From assembly GCF_027158485.1 (NCBI RefSeq), contig NZ_JAMKYJ010000011.1: a DNA stretch of 64,000 nucleotides; one strand, 5' to 3'. Each line of letters starts with the position of its first letter. The first letter of the stretch is position 1. The stretch is from Oxalobacter formigenes. GTDB lineage: Bacteria; Pseudomonadota; Gammaproteobacteria; Burkholderiales; Burkholderiaceae_D. Positions 1-8,112 of the stretch are shown piece after piece. Below the pieces are notes generated by a model. The model made no database searches and was not told the DNA's origin. It saw only the letters and a program-made list of their open reading frames with translations. Made by a program: the position numbers and the translations under genes.

Positions 1-39
1 CAAGACAATGAAAGTCAGAAGGACAAAGAAGATGATTAA
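1..39 (+). CDS. 3' end of an upstream gene, probably the inner-membrane pump of the same efflux operon
   Basis: From base 1 one frame stays open and ends at TAA (37-39), reading a very polar acidic/lysine tail (QDNESQKDKEDD). It overlaps the start of the outer-membrane factor by 8 nt. RND permease genes commonly precede an OprM/NodT-type gene and often end in such charged tails, so this is probably the permease C-terminus. Only 12 codons are visible, so the identity is inferred from position. Confidence 0.5.
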   Translation, partial: QDNESQKDKEDD

Positions 40-1483
40 GAAATTAACCCTCGTTTTACTGGCTGCCGGTGTCTTGAGCAGTTGCAGTATGGCGCCCAAT
101 TACGTGCGACCGGATGCCCCGATTGAAAGCCAGTTCCCGGGCAACGCGGATGACGCTTCTGCAAAAACGCCCGTGACGCAAATCGGATGGAATGAATTTT
201 TCCATGAACCGCGATTGAAAGCGCTGATCGCTGCCGCAATTGAAAACAATCGTGATTTGAGAGTAGCAGCCTTGCGAATTGAGGAAGCGCGTGCCCTGTA
301 TGGCATCCAGTGGGCTGACCGTCTCCCGAATTTCGAAGCTCAGGGAGCCGGAACCCGTCAAAGAACGGTCGGCACAACCGGCGGCATGGTAACACAGGGC
401 AATTACACTGTTGGCCTGGGTCTGGCTGCCTTCGAGCTGGACTTCTTCGGAAGGGTGAAAAGCCTGTCGGACGCTGCACTGGCAGAATATCTGGCCACGG
501 AAGAAGCCCAACGTGCCGCCTATATCAGCCTTGTTTCGGAAGTGGCCAAAACCTATCTGACCGAACGTGCACAAGCGCGACAGATTGAGTTGGCAAAAGA
601 ATCCTACGAGTCTTACAAACGCAGCTATGAGCTGATGCAAAAGCGTTATGAAGTCGGTGCATCTTCCGCACTGGAATTGCGTCAGTATGAAACGCTGATG
701 CAATCGGCACTGGTTTCGCTCTCCACCCTGCAAAGACAACGCGCCCAGACAGAAAACGCACTTGTCGTACTGATTGGTGGAAAGCAGATCAAGGATCTTC
801 CTGCGGCGCACGACTTGTCGGAAGACGACATCATGCAGGACATTCCCGCCGGATTGCCGTCCGATCTGATCAACAACCGGCCGGACATTCGCCAGTATGA
901 ACAATTGCTCAAGTCAGCGAACGCCAATATCGGCGCAGCCAGAGCAGCCTTTTTCCCGCGTATTACCCTGACAGGTTTTGCCGGAACAGCAAGCCCGACT
1001 TTATCCGGCCTTTTCGATGCCGGGTCCGGTGCATGGACATTTATGCCGCAACTGACACTGCCGATTTTCGATGCAGGCCGCAATATCAGCAATCTGGATC
1101 TGGCAGAGGCTCGCAAGAATATCGCGGTGGCCCAATATGAAAAAACCGTTCAGGTCGCTTTCCGTGAAGTCGCTGACGCCCTGATGGCACGCGACTGGTT
1201 GAATGAACAGGTCAAGGCTCAGGCTGCTGTTCTGAAATCAGAGACGGAACGCCTGAAACTGTCCGAAGCGCGGTACAACAACGGTATTGCCAGTTCGCTG
1301 GAAGTATTCGATTCACAACGCCAGCAATTTGCGGCACAGCAGTCGCTGGTTGACGCACGTCTGTTACGCCTGATCAATACAGTGGAACTGTATCGTTCAC
1401 TGGGTGGCGGCATCGTCGATGCCAATGCGCCGAAAACAGCCAAAACAACTGCTGAACCGGTAGCGCAAAATACTGAAGGCTGA
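32..1483 (+). CDS. Outer-membrane efflux lipoprotein, NodT/OprM family
   Basis: Outer-membrane channel of a tripartite (probably RND) efflux pump. It would form a trimeric barrel with a long periplasmic tunnel that docks on the adaptor and inner-membrane pump. From the ATG at 32 the protein begins MIKKLTLVLLAAGVLSSC, a lipoprotein signal with the lipobox LSSC and Cys18. The family's duplicated layout is visible, with VRPDAP shortly after the Cys and two helical outer-membrane-efflux-protein repeats. The length of about 483 aa is normal. I prefer ATG 32 over ATG 8 because AGAAGGA (17-23) lies 8 nt upstream and the signal peptide then starts cleanly. The overlap with the preceding reading frame indicates operon expression. 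The substrate cannot be told. Confidence 0.9.
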   Translation: MIKKLTLVLLAAGVLSSCSMAPNYVRPDAPIESQFPGNADDASAKTPVTQIGWNEFFHEPRLKALIAAAIENNRDLRVAALRIEEARALYGIQWADRLPNFEAQGAGTRQRTVGTTGGMVTQGNYTVGLGLAAFELDFFGRVKSLSDAALAEYLATEEAQRAAYISLVSEVAKTYLTERAQARQIELAKESYESYKRSYELMQKRYEVGASSALELRQYETLMQSALVSLSTLQRQRAQTENALVVLIGGKQIKDLPAAHDLSEDDIMQDIPAGLPSDLINNRPDIRQYEQLLKSANANIGAARAAFFPRITLTGFAGTASPTLSGLFDAGSGAWTFMPQLTLPIFDAGRNISNLDLAEARKNIAVAQYEKTVQVAFREVADALMARDWLNEQVKAQAAVLKSETERLKLSEARYNNGIASSLEVFDSQRQQFAAQQSLVDARLLRLINTVELYRSLGGGIVDANAPKTAKTTAEPVAQNTEG

Positions 1484-1503
1484 TAAAAAAACGGATAATG
1501 TCT

Positions 1504-1551
1504 GCCTGTGCAATATTTATTGAAAGAAATATTCAATTCTGTTGCACGGGC
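1504..1551. repeat. Stem-loop in the 360-bp gap before trxA
   Basis: GCCTGTGCAA (1504-1513) pairs with TTGCACGGGC (1542-1551) with one G-T wobble, soon after the efflux gene stop. No T-run follows, so it is not a clear terminator. The remaining gap to 1842 is AT-rich and holds a TATAAT (1607-1612) without a good -35. I see no gene in it. Confidence 0.35.
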
Positions 1552-1842
1552 AACAACGTTTTTAAATCCGGATAGCTGTTGTTTCAAAATGCCTGCATTT
1601 TTTGGCTATAATCAATTTTGATTTTATTGATTATGGCATTATTTTCCGGAACAGGTTTACGTTAAAATCTGTCATTAAATGCCGGACCGGTTTTATTGAT
1701 CAGTGTTCTGCAATATCAGCGTCTTTCATGTAATATGTTTGCCATTCATATATATTCATGAATCCACGGATATCCAAATATCTCCAATAAACATTTTCGG
1801 GTATTTTTTTAACTGATACTCACCTCTTTTTTCGAGGACATC

Positions 1843-2169
1843 ATGGCTAACAATATCAAAACTATCAGCGATGCTTCCTTTGAAGCAGATGTATTGAAAT
1901 CCGACAAACCTGTACTGGTCGATTTCTGGGCGGAATGGTGCGGTCCATGCAAAATGATTGCTCCTATCGTCGATGAAGTCGCCTCCGAATATGCCGGCAA
2001 AGTCAATTTTACAAAGATGGATGTCGACTCCAACCCGGCAACGCCTGCAAAATTTGGCATTCGTGGCATTCCGACATTGATTTTGTTTAAAAATGGCGCT
2101 ATTGTTTCGCAAAAAGTAGGAGCCTTGAGTAAAAGCCAGTTAACGGCTTTTATTGATAGCAATATCTGA
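1843..2169 (+). CDS. trxA: Thioredoxin
   Basis: Small cytosolic dithiol-disulfide oxidoreductase that reduces protein disulfides such as those of ribonucleotide reductase and is recycled by thioredoxin reductase. The 108-aa length is exactly that of classic TrxA. The active site WCGPC is at residues 32-36 and the cis-proline at 77 (GIPTLI). There is no signal peptide. GAGGA at 1834-1838 is a proper ribosome binding site for ATG 1843. It sits just upstream of rho, a gene pair conserved in many proteobacteria, and a hairpin separates the two. Confidence 0.97.
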   Translation: MANNIKTISDASFEADVLKSDKPVLVDFWAEWCGPCKMIAPIVDEVASEYAGKVNFTKMDVDSNPATPAKFGIRGIPTLILFKNGAIVSQKVGALSKSQLTAFIDSNI

Positions 2170-2181
2170 TATCATCACGTC

Positions 2182-2204
2182 AATGGCGGCCCCGCCGCCA
2201 TTTT
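2182..2204 (+). terminator. Hairpin between trxA and rho
   Basis: Perfect 9-bp stem AATGGCGGC (2182-2190), loop CCC, GCCGCCATT (2194-2202), followed by only a short T tract. It is probably a terminator or attenuator after trxA. Confidence 0.6.
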
Positions 2205-2279
2205 CAACCTTCATCATCAGTCTCCAACGATAAATCCCTTCTTGACTCTCTCTCGTTGTAAACCTTAAGTTTTAACATT

Positions 2280-3542
2280 ATGCATTTATCTGAATTAAAG
2301 TCTCTGCATGTCTCAGCACTGCTGGAAATGGCGCTTGGCCTCGAAATCGACAACGCTGCCCGTATGCGCAAACAGGAACTCATGTTTGCCATTCTGAAAA
2401 AACGTGCCAAGGCAGGCGAGCAGGTTTACGGTGACGGCGCGCTGGAAATTCTTCCTGACGGCTTCGGCTTTCTCCGCTCCCCTGATGCCAGCTACATGGC
2501 ATCCACCGACGATATCTACATTTCCCCATCACAAATCAGACGCTTCAATCTCCACACAGGGGATTCCATTGAAGGCGAAGTCAGAACCCCGAAAGATGGC
2601 GAACGTTATTTCGCGCTGGTGAAAGTCGACAAGGTCAACGGCGCTCCTCCGGAACAGTCGAAACATCGTTTGCTGTTTGAAAACCTTACTCCGTTGCACC
2701 CTGATGAACCGTTGAAACTCGAACGGGAAATCAGTTCACAGGAAAACATCACCGGCCGGATCATCGATATGATCGCCCCTATCGGCAAAGGCCAGCGCGG
2801 CTTGCTCGTCGCCTCTCCGAAATCCGGTAAAACCGTCATGTTGCAACATATGGCTCATGCCATTACGACCAATCATCCTGACGTTACCCTGTTTGTTCTC
2901 CTGATCGACGAACGTCCTGAAGAAGTGACTGAAATGCAGCGTTCCGTCCGTGGTGAAGTCATCGCTTCCACGTTCGACGAACCGGCGACACGCCACGTTC
3001 AGGTTGCGGAAATGGTTCTTGAAAAGGCAAAACGTCTGGTTGAAATGAAAAAGGACGTCGTCATTCTTCTTGATTCCATCACCCGTCTGGCACGTGCATA
3101 CAATACCGTCATTCCGGCTTCCGGCAAGGTTTTGACCGGTGGTGTCGATGCCAACGCCCTCCAGCGTCCAAAACGTTTTTTCGGCGCTGCACGTAACGTG
3201 GAAGAAGGCGGTTCCCTGACCATCATCGCTACGGCACTTGTCGAAACGGGCAGCCGTATGGATGACGTGATTTACGAAGAATTCAAGGGTACCGGCAATA
3301 TGGAAGTCCACCTGGAACGCCGTCTGGCTGAAAAACGGGTTTATCCATCGATCAACCTGAACAAGTCCGGCACCCGTCGCGAAGAACTGCTGATCAAACC
3401 GGATCAGTTGCAGAAAATCTGGATTCTTCGCAAACTGCTTTACGGTATGGATGAAATCGAGGCGATGGAATTCATTCTCGACAAGATGAAGGCAACCAAA
3501 AACAATGCCGACTTCTTCGACCTGATGCGTCGGGGTGGCTAG
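2280..3542 (+). CDS. rho: Transcription termination factor Rho
   Basis: Hexameric RNA-dependent ATPase/helicase that ends transcription at Rho-dependent sites. At 420 aa it has the usual length, without the long insertions seen in some phyla. The N-terminal Rho-N helices are followed by the cold-shock-like RNA-binding fold with GFGFLRS (61-67). The ATPase core has Walker A ASPKSGKT (178-185), Walker B VILLD (261-265) and the Q-loop region SGKVLTGGVD (281-290). The Shine-Dalgarno before ATG 2280 is weak. The gene lies 110 bp after trxA and is closed by a strong intrinsic terminator. Confidence 0.98.
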   Translation: MHLSELKSLHVSALLEMALGLEIDNAARMRKQELMFAILKKRAKAGEQVYGDGALEILPDGFGFLRSPDASYMASTDDIYISPSQIRRFNLHTGDSIEGEVRTPKDGERYFALVKVDKVNGAPPEQSKHRLLFENLTPLHPDEPLKLEREISSQENITGRIIDMIAPIGKGQRGLLVASPKSGKTVMLQHMAHAITTNHPDVTLFVLLIDERPEEVTEMQRSVRGEVIASTFDEPATRHVQVAEMVLEKAKRLVEMKKDVVILLDSITRLARAYNTVIPASGKVLTGGVDANALQRPKRFFGAARNVEEGGSLTIIATALVETGSRMDDVIYEEFKGTGNMEVHLERRLAEKRVYPSINLNKSGTRREELLIKPDQLQKIWILRKLLYGMDEIEAMEFILDKMKATKNNADFFDLMRRGG

Positions 3543-3560
3543 TTTCAAAAAGCCTTTATA

Positions 3561-3595
3561 AAAAAACGGTTACGTCGATTCGTAACCGTTTTTTT
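3561..3595 (+). terminator. Intrinsic terminator of rho
   Basis: Perfect 14-bp inverted repeat AAAAAACGGTTACG (3561-3574), loop TCGATT, CGTAACCGTTTTTT (3581-3594). The stem ends in a T-run. Confidence 0.92.
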
Positions 3596-3767
3596 CGGGT
3601 TAATGAAATTGCCGTGTTTTTCAATAATTATTCAAGTGCGGCCATCAATCATTTGAATAAATGTTTTGATTTGCCATTTCAATAAGATCTTCATTAAATA
3701 TATTGTAAATTTCGTTCAAATAATCGATTAATTGACTGATAATATATTCATTGTCCACAAATAAAAT

Positions 3768-3794
3768 AATATTTTTAAGATCAATAAAAATATT
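3768..3794. repeat. Perfect AT-only inverted repeat upstream of the rubrerythrin-like gene
   Basis: AATATTTTTA (3768-3777), spacer of 7 nt, then TAAAAATATT (3785-3794). It lies about 30 nt before the start codon in a very AT-rich leader, so it could be an operator or a 5'-UTR hairpin. No known regulator box is matched. Confidence 0.5.
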
Positions 3795-3823
3795 TATAAG
3801 AAATACATTTCGGGGAGGTGAAA

Positions 3824-4237
3824 ATGGATCTTAAAGGAACACGCACGGAACAGAATCTGATCGACGCTTTTGCAAATGAAGCCCAATGTTCTGCCATATA
3901 CGATTATGCCGGTCGTCGTGCCAGCGTCGAAGGGCACAACGATATCAGTGCAAAGCTGGAAACCAGTGCCAAAATCCGCCAGAATCAGGCCAGAGGCAAC
4001 CTGCAGATTCTTCAGAAAAATCCGCTTACCGGGCTGTCGAACACCGTCACGCGCCTGAATTTGCAATCGCTCATTTCTACGGCCACGAAAAACTATCACG
4101 ACAAGTATTCCAAAATGGCAGAAGTAGCCCGTGATGAAGGTTTTGACGGGATTGCGGACTGGTTCGATACTCTGGCAAAAGCAGAACGCATGGAAGCCAG
4201 ACTGTATGAAGACGCTTTGAAAACCCTGCTGGACTGA
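3824..4237 (+). CDS. Rubrerythrin-like four-helix protein without rubredoxin domain
   Basis: The N-terminus MDLKGTRTEQNLIDAFANEA matches the rubrerythrin/erythrin start, and the C-terminal DEGFDGIADWFDTLAKAER matches its last helices. Rubrerythrins are diiron peroxidases of anaerobes and microaerophiles. The rubredoxin-like CxxC tail is absent (137 aa). Of the usual ligands only Glu19 is clear. The normal EKEH of helix 2 is replaced by IRQNQ, the EHxE of helix 3 by NYHDK, and the last ExxH by ERME. The iron site therefore looks degraded. ATG 3824 is chosen because GGGGAGG (3812-3818) is 5 nt upstream. It may be a structural or sensor relative rather than an active peroxidase. Confidence 0.8.
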   Translation: MDLKGTRTEQNLIDAFANEAQCSAIYDYAGRRASVEGHNDISAKLETSAKIRQNQARGNLQILQKNPLTGLSNTVTRLNLQSLISTATKNYHDKYSKMAEVARDEGFDGIADWFDTLAKAERMEARLYEDALKTLLD

Positions 4238-4253
4238 GTGAGTCACATGCTTG

Positions 4254-4287
4254 AAAAAAGGCAGATAATGAATATCTGCCTTTTTTG
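4254..4287. terminator. Bidirectional terminator between convergent genes
   Basis: Perfect 14-bp inverted repeat AAAAAAGGCAGATA (4254-4267), loop ATGAA, TATCTGCCTTTTTT (4273-4286). It serves the rubrerythrin-like gene and, on the other strand, the monooxygenase gene. Confidence 0.93.
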
Positions 4288-4292
4288 TTTTC

Positions 4293-5537
4293 TTATTCGC
4301 CGGGAAGAAGAATTTTGTGGTCCTTGCTGAACTGGTAATCCCGGAAAATGTGTGCTGCATCCGGAAGTTCGTAAGACCCGTCACCCATTTGCCGGGTCGT
4401 TTCTTTCAAACGGTAGGTATAGTGCCCGCATGTCCAGACATTGTAGTTACGCATATGGGTGCACAGGCAGATCTTGTCCTTCACAGCGATGATCTTGCCA
4501 TCCGGACGTGATCCGAGTTCGCGATAATATTCGTCCAGATAAGCGCATTTCCCGTTTTCCAGCAGATAACCATACGATTCACAATTGGGACGCAAACCGA
4601 TCCCGATTGCCGGTGTTTTCTTCAGCATACGCATGGGATAACCGGTCGGCGATACCAGATTCACTTCAATGTCGTCTTCATTGGCAGAGAGATACGCCTG
4701 TTTGGCCTTGTCCGGCAAACCGCATTCTTTCGAAATGGTAAAGCGTGTTGCCACCTGAACGCCACCGACACCCTGTTCCATGAAAGAAACAGCGTCCGAT
4801 CCGGTAAAGACACCCCCGGCGGCGATTAAGGGAATTTCCAGTTTTTCCGCCTTGAGATACTCGATAATCTCGCCCACGATGGTTTTCAGATCATACTTGG
4901 CCCAATCCAGCCCGAATCCAAGATGTCCTCCGGCCAGCGGACCTTCAACGACCACATAATCAGGCAAACGGTTCAGCTTGGCGTTACGGCGCAGGAAAAT
5001 CTGCAGGGCACGAACTGACGAGACGATAATGCCAAGCTTCACGTCACGAAAACGGGGATGATCTTCAATCAGCTTGAAAGAATTGGCGTGAAGGCCTGCT
5101 GCCAGGGTAATGCCATCGATTCCTGCATCCATCGCTGCGCGCAAACGGGCACGCAAGGTTTCGCGGGGCGCGTTCATCGTCAGCTTTTCCATGCAGTTGA
5201 TGAAAATGAGACCGTCACCCTTCTTCTTTTCCATCGCACTGGCGACATGCAGCCGGGTGGCTTCTTCAACTTCGCCCAGATTGAAAACGATACCGGATTT
5301 ATCCTTCTGTCCGATCAGTGCCTTGAACTGGAAGGTTTTGTTCTTCGTATAGCTTGTTCCAAAATAGCGATCGGCTGAATCCATCGACATCGCATCGGAG
5401 ATATGACCGATGCCGCCGAGCCGTGCCGCTTCAAGTGCCAGTTTTTCGGTGGAGATATCAACTCCCATGCCACCAATTACGATGGGGACATACTCCTTTC
5501 CGTTCAATTTCAAACGGAAATCATCAACACATTTCAT
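4293..5537 (-). CDS. Nitronate monooxygenase / 2-nitropropane dioxygenase-like flavoprotein
   Basis: FMN-dependent TIM-barrel enzyme of the NMO family. Members oxidise nitronates or act as FabK-like reductases. The barrel shows the N-terminal GGMGVDIS, the GPLAGGHLGFG segment that contains the family's catalytic His, and the phosphate-binding AAGGVFTG followed by GVGGVQVATRF. At 414 aa it is longer than the compact class. The last ~100 residues form a cysteine-containing extension with CESYGYLLENGKC and ICLCTHMRNYNVWTC that could bind metal. The gene stands alone and convergent to the rubrerythrin-like gene. The substrate is unknown. Confidence 0.8.
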   Translation of the reverse strand: MKCVDDFRLKLNGKEYVPIVIGGMGVDISTEKLALEAARLGGIGHISDAMSMDSADRYFGTSYTKNKTFQFKALIGQKDKSGIVFNLGEVEEATRLHVASAMEKKKGDGLIFINCMEKLTMNAPRETLRARLRAAMDAGIDGITLAAGLHANSFKLIEDHPRFRDVKLGIIVSSVRALQIFLRRNAKLNRLPDYVVVEGPLAGGHLGFGLDWAKYDLKTIVGEIIEYLKAEKLEIPLIAAGGVFTGSDAVSFMEQGVGGVQVATRFTISKECGLPDKAKQAYLSANEDDIEVNLVSPTGYPMRMLKKTPAIGIGLRPNCESYGYLLENGKCAYLDEYYRELGSRPDGKIIAVKDKICLCTHMRNYNVWTCGHYTYRLKETTRQMGDGSYELPDAAHIFRDYQFSKDHKILLPGE

Positions 5538-5835
5538 CGCTATCCTTGGACTACTGTTAAAGTTAGGCGCCTTATTTTTGTTTCTTCTGAATAAAAGGGA
5601 GCCAAAAATATTGTAACTGCGTCGAACTTGCTTCTAAATAGCCCTAATTTCATATTAATGCACTTGATGAACAAATATTTTCCATCGTGCACCACATCAT
5701 GTCGATCGAGGCCTGACAAGCCAAACTGCACCATTATAATTTTACTTTATGAATATGCAATACAAAAAAACGAAAACTGCATATAACCACCCGCAATGGT
5801 GGAATTACGATACAACAACTTTTTTGAAAATCACC

Positions 5836-6672
5836 TCAATGTGACATCAGCACAGGCATCGTTGCGTCACCGAGAACCGTTCTGGTTACGCCCCCAAGGA
5901 GAAACTCCCTGAAGCGCGTATGACCGTAGCCCCCCATCACCAGCAAATCACAAGACTGCTCTTCTGCCAGTGCCAGTACAGCCGAACCGATGTTTTTATC
6001 CACCTGCGGCGGCAGCACTTCGACATTAATGCCGTGACGGGCCAGATAAACGGCAAGGTCGTGTCCGGCATGTTCCGCGTTGACATCGGGTTCCTTGTCG
6101 ATATTGAACATGGCAATCTGTACGACATCGGCACGTCTTAAAACCGGAATAGTATCCGCTACAGCGCGTGTCGCTTCCCGGCTGGCGTTCCAGCAAATCA
6201 TAACCCTTTTTCCGACTTCTTTCCCGAACGACGACGGCACGATCAAAACCGGACGACCGGCATTCATCATGACATATTCCGGAAAATCGGGTGCCACGAC
6301 GGGAGAGGTTTCATGAAGGTCGGTCTGGCCGATGACGACGAGATCCGCAAAGCGGGACAAGAGACTGATTCCCTGATTCGCCTCACCATCCACGATGCGC
6401 CCTTCAAAGGAAGGCACACCCATTTTTTTCGCCTGCTCCTCGAATTCCTTTACGAAGGCCCCTGCACGATCATGCAGAAAGCGGAGATGGGAAGCGATGA
6501 CAGGATCTTTCTCGTCGATATGCGCCTGCTGGAAGGTCAGGGTCGATACACCGACCATGGCGGCGCCGATGAGAAAGGCGTCTTCGGCGATAGCCATCTG
6601 GCATGCGATGCGGATGCGTTCTTTCGCATGCGATTCCCTGTCCAGATGTACCAGAATTGTTTTGTATGACAT
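5836..6672 (-). CDS. Universal stress protein, tandem UspA domains
   Basis: About 278 aa, the size of two UspA domains in tandem. The N-terminal repeat starts MSYKTILVHLD. The C-terminal repeat ends with the nucleotide-loop pattern MGGYGHTRFREFLLGG, consistent with ATP-binding Usp proteins. Such proteins support survival under stationary-phase and oxidative stress. A GTG at 6678 is possible, but ATG 6672 has GGGAG 5 nt upstream and gives the normal Usp N-terminus. It lies 85 bp downstream of lysC on the same strand. Nearly 300 bp between it and the preceding monooxygenase gene (5538-5835) hold nothing recognisable. Confidence 0.88.
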   Translation of the reverse strand: MSYKTILVHLDRESHAKERIRIACQMAIAEDAFLIGAAMVGVSTLTFQQAHIDEKDPVIASHLRFLHDRAGAFVKEFEEQAKKMGVPSFEGRIVDGEANQGISLLSRFADLVVIGQTDLHETSPVVAPDFPEYVMMNAGRPVLIVPSSFGKEVGKRVMICWNASREATRAVADTIPVLRRADVVQIAMFNIDKEPDVNAEHAGHDLAVYLARHGINVEVLPPQVDKNIGSAVLALAEEQSCDLLVMGGYGHTRFREFLLGGVTRTVLGDATMPVLMSH

Positions 6673-6757
6673 GATCACTCCCGTTCAGATTGATTGAGCA
6701 AGGAGAAGACAAGCTCGGTAGAAAAAAGGGGGACGACGAAAAACAGCCGCCCGGCTT

Positions 6758-8008
6758 TTACATTTGTTCCAGACCGAATGCCTTATGCAGTGCCCGTACA
6801 GCCAGTTCCATGTATTTTTCGTCAATGATGACGGAAATTTTGATTTCGGATGTCGAAATCATCAGGATATTGATACCTTCCTCGGAAAGTGTACCAAACA
6901 TTTTCGATGCGACGCCGACATGGCTGCGCATGCCGATCCCGATAGCCGATACTTTCGACACCTTGGCGTCCCCGATGATATCGGTAGCGCCGATTTCCGC
7001 CTTGATCTGGTTGTTCAGCAGATCCATTGCCCGGTTGTAATCCGGACGCGGGACGGTAAAGGTAAAATCTGTTTTCCCGTTGATCGACTGGTTCTGGATG
7101 ATCATATCGACTTCGATATTGGCAGAAGCGATGGCACCCAGAATCCGGGAAGCGATACCCGGTCTGTCAGGAACCCCGACAACCGTAATTTTCGCTTCGT
7201 CACGGCTGAATGCAATTCCGGAGATAACAGTTTGTTCCATATGCGAGTCTTCTTCAAAAGTGATCAATGTGCCGGATTTGGCTTCTTCTTCGAGTGGAAT
7301 GTCGGGATCGGTCATGGATGACAGTACGCGGGTGGGGACATGATAATTTCCCGCCAGTTCCACGGAACGCGTCTGCAGCACTTTCGACCCGAGCGACGCC
7401 ATTTCAAGCATTTCTTCAAAGGTGATTTTTTTCAGTCTTCTGGCATCGGTCACGACACGTGGATCGGTTGTATAAACGCCATCGACGTCGGTATAAATCA
7501 GGCATTCCGCTGCCTTTAAGGCAGCGGCAACCGCTACGGCAGACGTATCGGAACCACCCCGTCCCAGAGTGGTGATATTGCCGTCTTCACTGATGCCCTG
7601 AAAACCGGCAATGATGACCACTTTTCCGGCATCGAGGTTTTCCCTGATTTTTTCCTCGTCGATGGACTGGATACGCGCCTTGGTATGGGAGGTATCGGTC
7701 TTGACAGGAACCTGCCAGCCGGTGAAGGAGACCGCCTGTTTTCCCTGCTGCATCAATGCCATCGACAACAAACCGACCGAAACCTGTTCGCCGGTCGACG
7801 TGACCATATCGAGTTCGCGCTGGTCAGGCTCCGGCATGATTTCCTTTGCCAGTCCGATCAGACGGTTTGTTTCACCCGACATGGCGGATGGAACGACGAC
7901 AACCTGATGACCCGCGTTGTGCCATTTGGCGACACGCCGGGCGACGTTCTTGATGCGGTCGATCGACCCCATCGATGTCCCGCCATATTTGTGAACGACT
8001 AGAGCCAT
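6758..8008 (-). CDS. lysC: Aspartokinase
   Basis: Phosphorylates aspartate in the first step of lysine, threonine, methionine and diaminopimelate synthesis. The N-terminal amino-acid-kinase domain begins MALVVHKYGGTSMGS with the KYGGTS motif at 7-12 and contains RGGSDTSAVA. The C-terminal third holds two ACT domains, where end-product feedback inhibition acts. At 416 aa it is a monofunctional enzyme of normal size. The family often has an internal start giving a separate beta subunit; I did not identify one here. It is the last gene of the cysS-alkA-accA-tilS-lysC block. Confidence 0.97.
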   Translation of the reverse strand: MALVVHKYGGTSMGSIDRIKNVARRVAKWHNAGHQVVVVPSAMSGETNRLIGLAKEIMPEPDQRELDMVTSTGEQVSVGLLSMALMQQGKQAVSFTGWQVPVKTDTSHTKARIQSIDEEKIRENLDAGKVVIIAGFQGISEDGNITTLGRGGSDTSAVAVAAALKAAECLIYTDVDGVYTTDPRVVTDARRLKKITFEEMLEMASLGSKVLQTRSVELAGNYHVPTRVLSSMTDPDIPLEEEAKSGTLITFEEDSHMEQTVISGIAFSRDEAKITVVGVPDRPGIASRILGAIASANIEVDMIIQNQSINGKTDFTFTVPRPDYNRAMDLLNNQIKAEIGATDIIGDAKVSKVSAIGIGMRSHVGVASKMFGTLSEEGINILMISTSEIKISVIIDEKYMELAVRALHKAFGLEQM

Positions 8009-8112
8009 ATAATTTTTATGAATAAAAAATAAGAAAAAGTTCAGCTTTTAACTTTACCGTTTGAGGTGAAATTTAACAAGACATACTGCCAACGGCAGCA
8101 TAAAAAAAGGCA

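Noticed and set aside
2736..3548. 270-codon minus-strand frame
   Set aside because: Antisense to rho, which is unmistakable.
5540..5734. 64-codon minus-strand frame between two genes
   Set aside because: No ribosome site, no recognisable composition, and it overlaps the likely promoter of the monooxygenase gene.
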